From: Candidatus Omnitrophota bacterium
Lineage (GTDB): Bacteria > Omnitrophota > Gorgyraeia > Velamenicoccales > Velamenicoccaceae
Length of the DNA stretch: 64,000 nt
Direction: 5' to 3'
Assembly (NCBI GenBank): GCA_003451585.1
Contig: DMEU01000020.1
Location: forward strand, 1-64,000
Position numbers and translations under genes: made by a program. The notes beneath the pieces were generated by a model. The model was given only the letters and a program-made list of their open reading frames with translations, did no database searches and was not told where the DNA came from. Each line of letters begins with the position of its first letter. Within the stretch, counting starts at the first letter, position 1. Of this stretch, positions 1 to 9,243 are shown one piece after another.

Positions 1-120
1 CGTGCCGAAGGTAAAAGGACACCGGAGACGGAAAAAATGCCGGAAGCGGCTGGGGAGGCTATTGAAGGCGGACAGGTGAAGGCTGGTGTAGGTGTTACTT
101 TTTTAGGTTGTCTAGGGTGA
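1..120 (+). CDS. possible 3' end of an unidentified gene
   Basis: Frame 1 is open from the window edge to a TGA at 118-120 (39 codons, rich in Glu, Gly and Lys). It would converge on and overlap the 3' end of the nicotinamidase gene by about 26 bp. Frame 2 is also open, to position 79, and very basic. Nothing in either frame identifies a family, so this may equally be chance. Confidence 0.2.
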   Translation, partial: RAEGKRTPETEKMPEAAGEAIEGGQVKAGVGVTFLGCLG

Positions 121-691
121 TTGGTTTGGCTCCGGAGGAGAGCATTTCTTTTAATGCGGAGTCGGAATCGCCGGGATTCTTATCTACACCTCGGATGGCG
201 TCAGTGAGGATGTACACTTTCAAGCCGGCGCCAAGCGCGTCAAGCGCGGTATATTTGACGCAATAATCCGTAGCCAGCCCGCCGATATATATTTCGGTAA
301 CCCCGAATATCTTTAATAAATTAAAGAATTCCGTGCCGTTTGCGTCGCGGGCCTGGAACACTGAATAACTGTCTTTCTCAGGGTCCATGCCTTTCGACAT
401 AACGATGGCCTCTTTGGGAAATTTCAAGGAAGGATGGAACTCTGCGCCGCGCGTCCCCTGCACACAATGCCTGGGCCACAGGCCGCCGTATGCCTTAAAA
501 TGCTTTGTCACCTTCGGATGCCAGTCCCGCGTAACAAATACAGGCAGCTTCTTACTTTGAAAGATCTTGATATACTTATTGAGGACGGGTACGGCCTTGT
601 CGCCGTCGCGGATACCAAGGGCCCCGCCGGGACAAAAATCATTCTGGGCATCAACTGCGAGCAATGCCTTTTTTAATTTCAGCGCGCCCAT
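95..691 (-). CDS. pncA: nicotinamidase, isochorismatase-fold
   Basis: Hydrolyses nicotinamide to nicotinate and ammonia in the NAD salvage pathway (cytoplasmic). The 198-residue protein has the family's pattern: catalytic Asp in AVDAQNDF near residue 14, metal-binding Asp and His residues in RDWHPKVTKHF, and the nucleophile Cys in GLATDYCVKYTA. The length is normal for PncA. The ATG at 691 is preceded by AAGG with a 6-base gap, which supports this start. It lies 20 bp downstream of the cobalamin adenosyltransferase on the same strand. A nadE gene about 17 kb away completes part of NAD synthesis. The isochorismatase fold is shared with other hydrolases, but the motif set fits nicotinamidase well. 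Confidence 0.9.
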   Translation of the reverse strand: MGALKLKKALLAVDAQNDFCPGGALGIRDGDKAVPVLNKYIKIFQSKKLPVFVTRDWHPKVTKHFKAYGGLWPRHCVQGTRGAEFHPSLKFPKEAIVMSKGMDPEKDSYSVFQARDANGTEFFNLLKIFGVTEIYIGGLATDYCVKYTALDALGAGLKVYILTDAIRGVDKNPGDSDSALKEMLSSGAKPITLDNLKK

Positions 692-711
692 ATTATGCCT
701 TAGAGGTGTTT

Positions 712-1227
712 TTACTTTTCAGCGGCTCGTGCCAGCAGATAAAGCAGGTCGGACAACCTGTTGAGATATATTAAAATAAAACCGTTCCTGACCAGCTTCT
801 TTTTAAAAGCAGTGGCTGCCCGGCGTTCAGCGCGCCTGGCTACCGTACGCGCTACATCCAGGACGCTTGAAATAAGGTTTTTCCCGGGAAGGCAAAATAC
901 ACGTTCAGACGGCCTTCTTCGCGCCTCAAGGATATCAATTACGCCTTCTAACTTCTTAATATCGTTTCCGTCTATTTTTTTGTTTAATTTATTCAGGAAT
1001 GGCGGTGCTGTAGCAGCTTCTGCCCCTATTACGAAAAGGTCTTTTTGGATCGACTCAAGCCGGCCTTTTAAAAGGCTTTTTCTTGCAAGGCTCTTGGCCA
1101 GGCCGAGAAAAGAACAAAGTTCATCTAAGGTGCCGTCTAATTCAACCCTCGGGTCATCCTTGGCCACCATACCGCCTAAAAAGAGAGAAGTCGTTCCGCT
1201 ATCACCTTTTTTCGTCACTATCGACAT
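712..1227 (-). CDS. cob(I)alamin adenosyltransferase, PduO type
   Basis: Transfers the adenosyl group of ATP to cob(I)alamin, making adenosylcobalamin. The N-terminus MSIVTKKGDSGTTSLFLGG is the ATP-binding signature of the PduO/MMAB family, followed by the helical-bundle core with RVFCLPG and the C-terminal NRLSDLLYLLAR motif. The length, 171 residues, is typical. A longer reading frame starts at 1305, but its first 26 residues do not belong to the family and the internal ATG at 1227 gives the canonical start. That ATG has no Shine-Dalgarno sequence and sits six bases after a TATAAT box, so the mRNA is probably leaderless. A plausible client is the B12-dependent ribonucleotide reductase at 33.8-36.1 kb. 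Confidence 0.92.
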   Translation of the reverse strand: MSIVTKKGDSGTTSLFLGGMVAKDDPRVELDGTLDELCSFLGLAKSLARKSLLKGRLESIQKDLFVIGAEAATAPPFLNKLNKKIDGNDIKKLEGVIDILEARRRPSERVFCLPGKNLISSVLDVARTVARRAERRAATAFKKKLVRNGFILIYLNRLSDLLYLLARAAEK

Positions 1228-1233
1228 AGCTAT

Positions 1234-1239
1234 ATTATA
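1234..1239 (-). promoter_or_regulatory. -10 box (TATAAT) of a probable leaderless promoter
   Basis: On the minus strand TATAAT is followed by exactly six bases and then the ATG of the cobalamin adenosyltransferase. Transcription would start at or within a base of that ATG. There is no good -35 hexamer 16-18 bases upstream. Two other genes in the window share the same -10-N6-ATG arrangement. Confidence 0.6.
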
Positions 1240-1363
1240 TCCTAAGGGGAGGCCTTGAAAAAGTGTTTGTTTTATGTTAGATTTTATTCGGCCACGGACC
1301 TCCAAGAAAACAACAGGGGGACATATTCGTGGCTTTTTTTATTTAGGCAGGCTGTTACAACTC

Positions 1364-2806
1364 TTAAGGAAGGTTTGTGGAACCCATAAGATAGCGGTCT
1401 ATTTCTTTAGCCGCGGCCCGGCCGTCGAACATGGCCCATACGGCAAGGCTCGCGCCGCGTGAAGCGTCTCCCGCCGAAAAAACTTTTTTCACGGAAGTCA
1501 TAAAATTGTTTTCAATATATATATTCCCTGATGGGCCGATGGCCACACCAAGCTCTTTGACCAAACCAACATGTACCGGATGGACAAAACCCATCGCAAG
1601 GATAACCAGGTCAGCTTTTAATTCAGTTTCCGTGCCCGGGATCTCGCGCATCTGCGGGCGGCCCGCCTTATCTTTTGGCGGGACGAATTCAACCTCGGCT
1701 ATATGCACCTTCTCTACACGCCCGCCGGAACCCGTCAACTTCTTAGTCGTGACACTCCAGATACGCCGGCACCCTTCCTCATGAGAACTCGATGTCTTTA
1801 AAAGTTTAGGGTATGCCGGCCATGGCATATCTTTTGTGCGGCATAATGGCGGCTTTGGCAGGACTTCCAATTGCGTCACGCTCTTGGCACCCTGCCTGTT
1901 AGCCGTACCCACGCAGTCAGCGCCCGTATCGCCGCCTCCGATAACAACCACGTCTTTGCCTTTGGCATCTATAAGCGCACCTTCGGGTATTTTCATCCCG
2001 CCGGCCCTCTTATTGCTATGTATAAGATAATCCATCGCAAAGTGAATGCCGCCAAACTCACGGCCTTCCACTTTCAGGTCGCGCGGCTGGCGTGCGCCCA
2101 TAGCAAGGCATATGGCATCAAAACTTTTAAGGAGCCTCTGCGCCGGATAATCTTTTCCGACACATATGTTAGACTCTATCTTTAGCCCTTCTTTTTTCAT
2201 AAGGTCAAGCCGGCGGTCAATGACCCACTTTTCCAGCTTGAAATCCGGTATGCCGTAACGCAATATGCCGCCCGCTTTATCGTCTGCCTCAAATAAAGTA
2301 ACGTCGTGGCCGGCGCGAGTCAACTGCTGGGCGCAGCTCATCCCGGCAGGGCCGGAACCTACAACAGCCACGCGCTTGCCGGTTTTATTTTCCTGGATAA
2401 AAGGCTTTATTACACCGTTCTGGAAACCCCATTCGATGATCGCTATTTCATTCTGCCTTATAGTGACAGGGTCATCCGCTATACCGACTACGCAGGCGGC
2501 CTCGCATAACGCAGGACATATCCTTCCTGTAAACTCAGGAAAATTATTCGCAGCAGATAGCACCTCTACGGCCTTGGCCCACTGGCCGCGGAAAACAAGG
2601 TCGTTCCAGTCTGGGATGACATTACCCACGGGGCATGCATAATGGCAGAACGGCACTCCGCAATCCATACAGCGGGACCCCTGTTCCTGCAGCTTTTCTT
2701 TGGGAAGCATCTTTTCGACCTCGCGGTAATCCTTGATGCGTTCCTCAAGAGGCCTATACCCGGCCGTCTCTCTCTTCTTTTCTAAAAAACCTTTTTCGTG
2801 CCCCAT
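1364..2806 (-). CDS. gltD: glutamate synthase (NADPH) small subunit
   Basis: FAD/NADPH-binding beta subunit that passes electrons to the large subunit GltB for reductive transfer of the glutamine amide to 2-oxoglutarate. The 480 residues are normal. N-terminal cysteines at about 46, 49, 54, 58, 97, 101 and 105 (CMDCGVPFCHYAC and CPALCEAAC) form the two [4Fe-4S] sites. A dinucleotide fold VVGSGPAGMSCA lies near residue 150 and a second, VVIGGGDTGADCVG, near 290. The C-terminus has the FAD motif FSAGDASRGASLAVWA. It is directly downstream of gltB, separated by 69 bp that consist almost wholly of a heptamer repeat array, so the two are probably co-transcribed. Confidence 0.96.
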   Translation of the reverse strand: MGHEKGFLEKKRETAGYRPLEERIKDYREVEKMLPKEKLQEQGSRCMDCGVPFCHYACPVGNVIPDWNDLVFRGQWAKAVEVLSAANNFPEFTGRICPALCEAACVVGIADDPVTIRQNEIAIIEWGFQNGVIKPFIQENKTGKRVAVVGSGPAGMSCAQQLTRAGHDVTLFEADDKAGGILRYGIPDFKLEKWVIDRRLDLMKKEGLKIESNICVGKDYPAQRLLKSFDAICLAMGARQPRDLKVEGREFGGIHFAMDYLIHSNKRAGGMKIPEGALIDAKGKDVVVIGGGDTGADCVGTANRQGAKSVTQLEVLPKPPLCRTKDMPWPAYPKLLKTSSSHEEGCRRIWSVTTKKLTGSGGRVEKVHIAEVEFVPPKDKAGRPQMREIPGTETELKADLVILAMGFVHPVHVGLVKELGVAIGPSGNIYIENNFMTSVKKVFSAGDASRGASLAVWAMFDGRAAAKEIDRYLMGSTNLP

Positions 2807-2816
2807 AAAAACTCCA

Positions 2817-2872
2817 ATTAAAAATTCATAATTAAAATAATTCTTAATTCTTCATTTTTCATTCTTAATTAT
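2817..2872. repeat. heptamer array H1 (A/T-rich, between gltB and gltD)
   Basis: Eight consecutive 7-bp units in constant phase fill the gltB-gltD gap. The first three are of the ATTAAAA/ATTCATA kind and the last five of the TAATTCT/TCATTTT kind. The first group resembles the reverse complement of the second, so a transcript could fold back on itself. It is one of several heptamer arrays in the window. Confidence 0.7.
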
Positions 2873-2875
2873 TTT

Positions 2876-5800
2876 TTATCCGTCCGAGGCTTCCGATTCT
2901 ACCTCTGCTTCGTCTAACTTTGTCTCTGCCTCCTCCAAGACGCGCTTGTATTCAAGAGGCAGGACCTTGACGAATTTCTTTACTTCCGTTTCCCAGTTTT
3001 TAAGTATACCCTCGGCCACAGGGCTTTTGGTATAAGTAATATGCTTTTGCAAAAGGGCCTTTATGTTAGAAATATCTTTTATTTTTGTTACGCCTCCTAA
3101 TTCCACCATCCCCATATTGCAGCGCGGCCTAAACGAGCCGAAAGGGTCATACACATAGGCTATGCCGCCGCTCATCCCGGCTGCGAAATTACGGCCTGTC
3201 GGGCCTATGACCACTATGCGGCCGCCTGTCATATATTCACATCCGTGGTCACCCACACCTTCTACGACCGCGCATGCTCCGGAATTACGCACTCCAAATC
3301 TTTCTCCTGCCATCCCCCGAATAAATACCTCGCCATCTGTGGCGCCGTAAAGCAGCGTATTCCCTGTTATAATATTTTCTTCGGCCTTGAAGACCGCATC
3401 TTTGGGCGGCACGACCACGATCTTCGCCCCTGAAAGGCCCTTGCCTAGATAATCATTGGCGTCGCCCTCTAAATAAAAGCTTATACCCGGCGCGCCAAAC
3501 GCGCCGAAACTCTGGCCTGCGCTGCCACGAAACTCCACTTGTATCGTATCTTCCGGCAAACCCTGCTGTCCATATTTTTTAGATATCTCGCCGGAAAGCA
3601 TGGCGCCTACGGTGCGGTTCGTGTTCTTTATATCCAACACTACCTTTACCGGCATCCTCTCTTCTATAGCCGGCCTGGCAAGTTCGATCAATTTCAGGTC
3701 AAGCGCTTTATCCAGGCCGTAGTCTTGAGGTTGCATGCAACGGACCGCTACATCCGGCGGCACCTGAGGCTTAAAAAGGATCTTGGAGAAATCCACGTCT
3801 TTTGACTTCCAATGCTTTAGCGACTCATCTACTTCCAGCAGATCGCATCGCCCTATCAATTCATCCAATTTTCTGGCGCCGATCTGGGCCATGAGCTCCC
3901 TTACCTGCTGGGCCAAAAAGGTAAAATACGTCACCAGTTGATCGCTTGAGCCTCTGAAACGACAGCGCAATTCCGGATCCTGGGTAGCAATGCCTACGGC
4001 ACAGGTATTAAGATGACAATGCCGCAACATCACGCACCCCAAAACTATCAAAGCTGCAGTAGCGAAGCCAAATTCCTCAGCCCCGAGCATAGCGGCCACG
4101 ATAACGTCTTTTCCCGTGCGCATCTGACCGTCGGTCTGCAGCCGCACACGGCCGCGCAGGTCGTTCATTACGAGCACCTGGTGCGCCTCGGAAAGCCCGA
4201 GTTCCCACGGGAGGCCGGCATGCTTGATAGACGACAACGGAGACGCGCCCGTCCCTCCGTCGTAACCGGAGATAAGGATCATCTCGGCGTGCCCCTTGGC
4301 AACACCGGCGGCAATAGTGCCTACGCCTATTTCAGATACGAGCTTTACGCTTATGCGCGCCTTCGGATTTGCATTCTTTAAGTCAAAGATAAGCTGGGCC
4401 AAGTCCTCTATGGAATAAATATCGTGGTGCGGCGGAGGAGAGATAAGCGTCACGCCAGGGGTTGAATGCCTGATCTTGGCGACTATCACGTCCACTTTAT
4501 GGCCTGGCAGCTGCCCACCCTCGCCGGGCTTGGCCCCCTGTGCCATCTTTATCTGAAGCTCGTCGGCATTTGTCAAATAATAACTATTTACGCCGAACCG
4601 TCCGGATGCGACCTGCTTTACTTTGCTCCGGCGCAGGTCGCCGTTCGGCAGAGGTATGTAACGTTCGGGGTCTTCACCGCCCTCGCCGGAATTACTCATA
4701 GCGCCCAGCCTGTTCATGGCTATAGCCATGGCCTCATGCGCTTCCTTTGATATAGAGCCGAACGACATAGCGCCGGTGGCAAACCTCTTTACAATATCCT
4801 TAACAGGCTCAACCTCTTCTATAGGAAGAGGCTTGGCCGCCTTTTTTATTTTTAAAAGGCTGCGCAAGGTCGTCAAGTGCCCGGCCTGTTCATCGATAAT
4901 TGAAGTGAATTCCCTGAACTTCGAATAATCTTCATTTCTCACCGCCTGCTGTAAAGCCGTTATCGAATCAGGGTTCCAGAGGTGGAATTCACCGTCGCGC
5001 CTGTACTGGTACCATCCGCCTACAGGCAACATAAGGGGCTGGGCCTGTCTCTGGGGGAAAGCCTGGGAGTGCCGCAATAAGACCTCTTTCTGCAAGGTCG
5101 CAAGATCTATACCGCCTATCCTAGACGTAGTCCCGGCAAAATACGCGTCTATTACCTCAGCGCTCAAGCCAACGGCCTCAAATATCTGCGCGCCGCAATA
5201 ACTCTGTAATGTGGATATCCCCATTTTTGAAAAGACTTTTAACAGCCCTTTACCTATGGCCTTAATATAATTGGCCAGCGCCTTGGCCTGATCCATGCCA
5301 AGCAGTGCCTCTTTTTTCGCAAGGACATCAAGCAGGATTTCATAAGCAAGGTACGGATTAACTGCGTTTGCGCCATAACCTAAAAGGAGCGCGAAATGCA
5401 TGACCTCCCTTGCCTCCGCTGTCTCAATAATAATGCCCGCCTGCATGCGGGTCATCTGGCGCACAAGGTGGTGGTGCACCGCACCCACCGCCAAGAGCGA
5501 CGGTATCGCGACCTTTTGGGCGCACACGCCCCGGTCGCTTAAAATTATCAGGTTGACGCCGTCACGTATACAAACCGAGGCCTCTGATGCAAGCTTATCT
5601 AAAGCGTCCTTCAACGAACCTTTTTTCGCGTCAAAAAGGAGAGAAATGGTACGCGAACGGAAGCCCTTTTTATCCACATGGCGCAATTTCTCAAGCTCTT
5701 CATTCGACAGGACAGGCTGCTTATATTTAATAAGTTCGCAGTGTTCTTCCGTCTCTTCGCAAAGGTTCCTCTGCCTTCCCAGGAACCCCTCAAGGCTCAT

Positions 5801-7423
5801 GACTAGTTCTTCGCGTATAGGATCTATAGGGGGATTCGTTACCTGTGCAAAAAGCTGTTTAAAATAATTGAACAGGGTCTGTGGGAAATTAGAAAGGACA
5901 GCCAAAGGCATATCGGACCCCATGGAACCCGTAGGCTCATGTCCGGTCTCGGCCATAGGGGCCATAAGGATCTTTATATCTTCACGCGTGTAGCCGAATG
6001 CAAGCTCCTGCCTTAAAAGCTCATCTGAATCTATCGAGCCGGACCTTTCTTTCTGAGGCAGGTCTTCTAAACGGACAACGTGGTCCTTGACCCAGCGCCC
6101 GTAAGGCGATCTCTCTGCCGCTTTCTTCTTTAATTCTTCATCTCCGACCATACGGCCAAGCGCCGGGTCTATGAGGAACATCTTGCCCGGCTGCAGGCGC
6201 CCTTTATAAAGGATATCTTCAACTTTAAAATCAAGTACGCCGGTCTCAGATGCCATAACTACCAGGTCGTCCTTAGTCACCAGATACCTGGCAGGACGAA
6301 GGCCGTTCCTGTCTAAGATGGCCCCTATGGAGACACCGTCTGTAAACGCCACGGCAGCAGGCCCATCCCATGGTTCCATAAGCGCGGAGTGATACTCGTA
6401 AAACCTCTTTCTATCTTCATCGATCAAATTATCATTTTCCCATGCCTCCGGGATGAGCATCATCATTACCTGATCCAACGGCCTGCCTGAGAGCAAAAGG
6501 AATTCGAGCATATTATCCAAAGATGCGGAATCAGAACCTCCCGGGACAATAACAGGGAATAACTTTCCGATCTCTTCTCCGAAGATCTCCGACCTCAAAG
6601 ATGCCTGGCGCGCGCTCATCCAGTTGATATTTCCGCGCAGCGTATTTATCTCCCCGTTGTGCGCCATGAACCTGAACGGCTGGCTTAAGTCCCACGTTGG
6701 GAATGTATTGGTTGAATAACGGGAATGCACAAGCGCCAAGGCGCTCGTCAGGCGCTCATCGCGCAGATCAGGATAGAACGGCCCGAGCTGTTCAGACATG
6801 AGCAGGCCCTTATAAATAAGGGTGCGCGCCGATAGGCTTGGGATATAAAAAGACCTTTTGTCAGGGAGCCCGGAGGAACTTATCTCTTTTTCTATCGACC
6901 TGCGTAATATATAAAGCCCTGCCTCGAAAAGCGAACTGTTCTTTATACCTTCGGGCCTTGATAAAAATACCTGTCTTATTGCCGGTTCGACTTCGCGCGC
7001 CGTACGGCCTATCTTCTCGCTGTCTGTCGGCACATCACGCCATCCCAGGACCTTGAAACCGGCCTTTTGGGCGTGTTCCTGGAAGACGTCTATACAAAAT
7101 TTCAGGCTGCCTTCCCCCTTCGGCAGGAATACCATACCGACGGCATATTCACCGGCCTCAGGAAGGCTTTTGCCCAGCTTCCCCAATTCTGACTTAAAAA
7201 AGTCGTGAGGTATTTGTATGAGCACACCAGCGCCATCGCCCGTCTTTGGATCAGACCCTTGCGCCCCGCGGTGGCTTAGATTATTTAATACCGTCAGGCC
7301 TTTTTCTATGATGTCATGTGACTTTTTGCCCTTGATATGGGCGACAAAGCCTACGCCGCAGCTATCGTGTTCGTAAGCCGGGTCGTAAAGCCCTTGTTGG
7401 GGGGGTAAATTGGAATATTTCAT
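2876..7423 (-). CDS. gltB: glutamate synthase (NADPH) large subunit
   Basis: Makes glutamate from glutamine and 2-oxoglutarate. Order: N-terminal Ntn amidotransferase domain whose Cys (EHDSCGVGF, residue 22) becomes the new N-terminus after propeptide removal; central domain; FMN-binding synthase domain with the [3Fe-4S] cysteines CVMLRHCHLNTC near residue 1125; and the C-terminal GXGXG beta-helix (GGVTKIK region at its end). The ATG at 7423 gives a 21-residue propeptide that lines up with the Bacillus-type start (GLY-P-EHD-C), so it is preferred. An in-frame ATG at 7468 would add 15 residues, but these are encoded by a terminator-like hairpin. No Shine-Dalgarno precedes 7423; a GAGGG lies just before 7468. 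Product length is 1515 residues, normal for the family. Confidence 0.95.
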   Translation of the reverse strand: MKYSNLPPQQGLYDPAYEHDSCGVGFVAHIKGKKSHDIIEKGLTVLNNLSHRGAQGSDPKTGDGAGVLIQIPHDFFKSELGKLGKSLPEAGEYAVGMVFLPKGEGSLKFCIDVFQEHAQKAGFKVLGWRDVPTDSEKIGRTAREVEPAIRQVFLSRPEGIKNSSLFEAGLYILRRSIEKEISSSGLPDKRSFYIPSLSARTLIYKGLLMSEQLGPFYPDLRDERLTSALALVHSRYSTNTFPTWDLSQPFRFMAHNGEINTLRGNINWMSARQASLRSEIFGEEIGKLFPVIVPGGSDSASLDNMLEFLLLSGRPLDQVMMMLIPEAWENDNLIDEDRKRFYEYHSALMEPWDGPAAVAFTDGVSIGAILDRNGLRPARYLVTKDDLVVMASETGVLDFKVEDILYKGRLQPGKMFLIDPALGRMVGDEELKKKAAERSPYGRWVKDHVVRLEDLPQKERSGSIDSDELLRQELAFGYTREDIKILMAPMAETGHEPTGSMGSDMPLAVLSNFPQTLFNYFKQLFAQVTNPPIDPIREELVMSLEGFLGRQRNLCEETEEHCELIKYKQPVLSNEELEKLRHVDKKGFRSRTISLLFDAKKGSLKDALDKLASEASVCIRDGVNLIILSDRGVCAQKVAIPSLLAVGAVHHHLVRQMTRMQAGIIIETAEAREVMHFALLLGYGANAVNPYLAYEILLDVLAKKEALLGMDQAKALANYIKAIGKGLLKVFSKMGISTLQSYCGAQIFEAVGLSAEVIDAYFAGTTSRIGGIDLATLQKEVLLRHSQAFPQRQAQPLMLPVGGWYQYRRDGEFHLWNPDSITALQQAVRNEDYSKFREFTSIIDEQAGHLTTLRSLLKIKKAAKPLPIEEVEPVKDIVKRFATGAMSFGSISKEAHEAMAIAMNRLGAMSNSGEGGEDPERYIPLPNGDLRRSKVKQVASGRFGVNSYYLTNADELQIKMAQGAKPGEGGQLPGHKVDVIVAKIRHSTPGVTLISPPPHHDIYSIEDLAQLIFDLKNANPKARISVKLVSEIGVGTIAAGVAKGHAEMILISGYDGGTGASPLSSIKHAGLPWELGLSEAHQVLVMNDLRGRVRLQTDGQMRTGKDVIVAAMLGAEEFGFATAALIVLGCVMLRHCHLNTCAVGIATQDPELRCRFRGSSDQLVTYFTFLAQQVRELMAQIGARKLDELIGRCDLLEVDESLKHWKSKDVDFSKILFKPQVPPDVAVRCMQPQDYGLDKALDLKLIELARPAIEERMPVKVVLDIKNTNRTVGAMLSGEISKKYGQQGLPEDTIQVEFRGSAGQSFGAFGAPGISFYLEGDANDYLGKGLSGAKIVVVPPKDAVFKAEENIITGNTLLYGATDGEVFIRGMAGERFGVRNSGACAVVEGVGDHGCEYMTGGRIVVIGPTGRNFAAGMSGGIAYVYDPFGSFRPRCNMGMVELGGVTKIKDISNIKALLQKHITYTKSPVAEGILKNWETEVKKFVKVLPLEYKRVLEEAETKLDEAEVESEASDG

Positions 7424-7437
7424 GGTCAGATATTGAT

Positions 7438-7465
7438 AAAAAAGCGTCCGATGTTCAACGGACGC
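7438..7465 (-). terminator. terminator-like hairpin in the gltB leader
   Basis: Minus-strand GCGTCCG and CGGACGC (7 bp, perfect) enclose an 8-base loop and are followed by six T. This has the form of an intrinsic terminator. It lies about 60 bases after the predicted transcription start and 14 bases before the preferred gltB ATG. It could be an attenuator controlling glutamate synthase. No clear antiterminator or known riboswitch class was recognised. Confidence 0.6.
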
Positions 7466-7532
7466 CATTATCCCTCGAATTCACGTGATCTTCCATCGAA
7501 TTTCTGCGCCAACCACTAAATTGCGTTCAAAA

Positions 7533-7561
7533 AATATAACACAAGAGCCCTGTCGTGTCAA
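7533..7561 (-). promoter_or_regulatory. sigma70-type promoter of gltBD
   Basis: Minus strand: TTGACA (7556-7561), 17-base spacer, TATATT (7533-7538). The start would be near 7526, giving a leader of about 100 bases that contains the terminator-like hairpin. Confidence 0.7.
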
Positions 7562-7569
7562 GAATGAGG

Positions 7570-9243
7570 TCAAAAATTCGAGCCGTCAAAAAACTGCTCT
7601 TTATGCTCATAAAGATACTGCAGGATCTCCAACTCGTATTTATCGAGCCATACGCCGTCACAACGGGAGCATCTGTCTATTTCAACAGGATATGAATGGA
7701 CGAAGAACTGCCGCCGCATCTTGAACTTGTCTTTAAACTGGATGTGGCACTTAGGGCAATCCAGGACCCAGGCGTTCTTGGGCTCTATTTTTTCGGCGAG
7801 CGCATCCTTCCCTTTAGTCCCCATAAAATTCTTGGCCAGGCGCACGACATCATCGCCAAAATCCATATCGCGGCGGACAAAGATACGGCTTATCTTATCC
7901 TGCTCGACAAATACCCCCTCACAATAAACACACTTCAAAATAGATACACCTTCATAACTGTATTCGCTCAAAGGCGTATGACACCTCGGGCAATTACCGG
8001 CACCCGTCCTGCCGATGACCTCTGCCGGGCGGAATAGGTCAAGCAAGGCCGGCACCTCATAGGCGTGGCTGGTCACACTAGACCCTTCAGCGCGCACCCA
8101 CACATCCGGCTTAAAACCATCCAGCTTCAAAAGCTCTGCGGGCCCGAACGGCCCGAGCCAATCCTGGCCCATAAAAACAAGCCACGATGCCGGCGCCGCG
8201 GCCTCCTCCACCTTGAATTCAGGCTTAGCAATAGGCGCGACCCTTTTAAAATTCTTTAAATTCTCCTGTAAAGTCTTATGGTCGAGATGCGCCATGTCAG
8301 CTAAAATGGATATCCTGTGTTTTATAGGAGGATGTGTCGAAAACATGTCTGAAAAAAGGCCTTCAGTTTCATCGAGCTGGCTTGCGGCAGGATTTATGAT
8401 AAAAATAGACTGCATGCGTTCACCCATGGCCCCCTGGCCGCGCCATGTGCGCGATATCAATTCAAGCGCCTCAGCCAGACTTAAAGGGTCGCGAGTCAGG
8501 CGCACACCAACCGCATCAGCCCTATACTCTCTCTGCCGGGAAATAAAATATCTTATAATGTTACTCATAAGACGCATCGCGCCTATTACCAGATAAAGCA
8601 ACAACAGGACCACCGACCCGCGGCCGCGCGTCCTCTTCAGAGCACCGCCTAATTTGGAAAAAGATTCGTCATATATCTCCGAAAGCGCGCAGGTGACAGT
8701 GGTGCTAAGGCAGTCACCGCTTATTATGTGTCCTGCCTCGTGGCCGACAACCGCCTCTATCTGCGCTCGGTTAAGCCTGCTCAAGAGCCCTTCTGTCACT
8801 CCTATCACCGCGCGCCCGCCAAAATCCTCGATGGCAAAAGCATTCATGGCGGCACTTGGTATGACGTAGGCCTCCAGGCGCCTGCCGCCGATAGCGACGC
8901 TTACCTCATCTACGATATTTTTTAAATACTGGTGGTAGGTGTCCTTTGTATCGATAGGAGATGCTCCTACGGTAAGGCAGATACGCTCGATCAGATGCGA
9001 CGTAGACAAAGACCAGTGCATGAGGCCGGCTATCAATGCCACGCCGAAAGCTATCAGGGTATGCTCTAAAGGAGGCATCCTAAAGCCCCGGCCCGTGTAA
9101 TAATCGAAAGAGGGAAAAACGGAATTCTCTAAGACTAGCAGCACAAGGTAGGAAGTGACAAAGTAGAAGACGATTATAAAGGCAAAAAGATACCCTATGA
9201 CACGGGTCTTTTTTTCCTCGATATCGATAAAAGAAAAAGGCAT
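7570..9243 (-). CDS. M48-family membrane zinc metalloprotease with GYF-like and zinc-ribbon tail
   Basis: Integral membrane peptidase of the HtpX/M48 group. Two hydrophobic segments near residues 15-40 and 60-85 precede the catalytic HEAGH motif (VVGHEAGHIISGD, about residue 168). Another hydrophobic stretch follows near 210. The peptidase part ends near residue 330. A GYF_2-like module follows (WLVFMGQDWLGPFGPAELL, about 355-400), then two zinc-ribbon-like units: CPRCHTP...CVYC and CPKCHIQ...CSRCDGVWLD. At 557 residues it is about twice HtpX. It overlaps the downstream lemA gene by 1 bp; pairs of LemA and M48 proteins are common. The tail probably binds partners or substrates, which is inference. 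Confidence 0.88.
   Translation of the reverse strand: MPFSFIDIEEKKTRVIGYLFAFIIVFYFVTSYLVLLVLENSVFPSFDYYTGRGFRMPPLEHTLIAFGVALIAGLMHWSLSTSHLIERICLTVGASPIDTKDTYHQYLKNIVDEVSVAIGGRRLEAYVIPSAAMNAFAIEDFGGRAVIGVTEGLLSRLNRAQIEAVVGHEAGHIISGDCLSTTVTCALSEIYDESFSKLGGALKRTRGRGSVVLLLLYLVIGAMRLMSNIIRYFISRQREYRADAVGVRLTRDPLSLAEALELISRTWRGQGAMGERMQSIFIINPAASQLDETEGLFSDMFSTHPPIKHRISILADMAHLDHKTLQENLKNFKRVAPIAKPEFKVEEAAAPASWLVFMGQDWLGPFGPAELLKLDGFKPDVWVRAEGSSVTSHAYEVPALLDLFRPAEVIGRTGAGNCPRCHTPLSEYSYEGVSILKCVYCEGVFVEQDKISRIFVRRDMDFGDDVVRLAKNFMGTKGKDALAEKIEPKNAWVLDCPKCHIQFKDKFKMRRQFFVHSYPVEIDRCSRCDGVWLDKYELEILQYLYEHKEQFFDGSNF

Noticed and set aside
1306..1363. Terminator after gltD (GCCACG/CGTGGC)
   Set aside because: The loop is over 25 bases and no T-tract follows, so an intrinsic terminator is not supported.
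7466..7526. ANTAR-type double hairpin or glutamine riboswitch in the gltB leader
   Set aside because: I could not draw two stems with six-base loops having A and G at positions 1 and 4, nor the three-stem core of the glutamine riboswitch.
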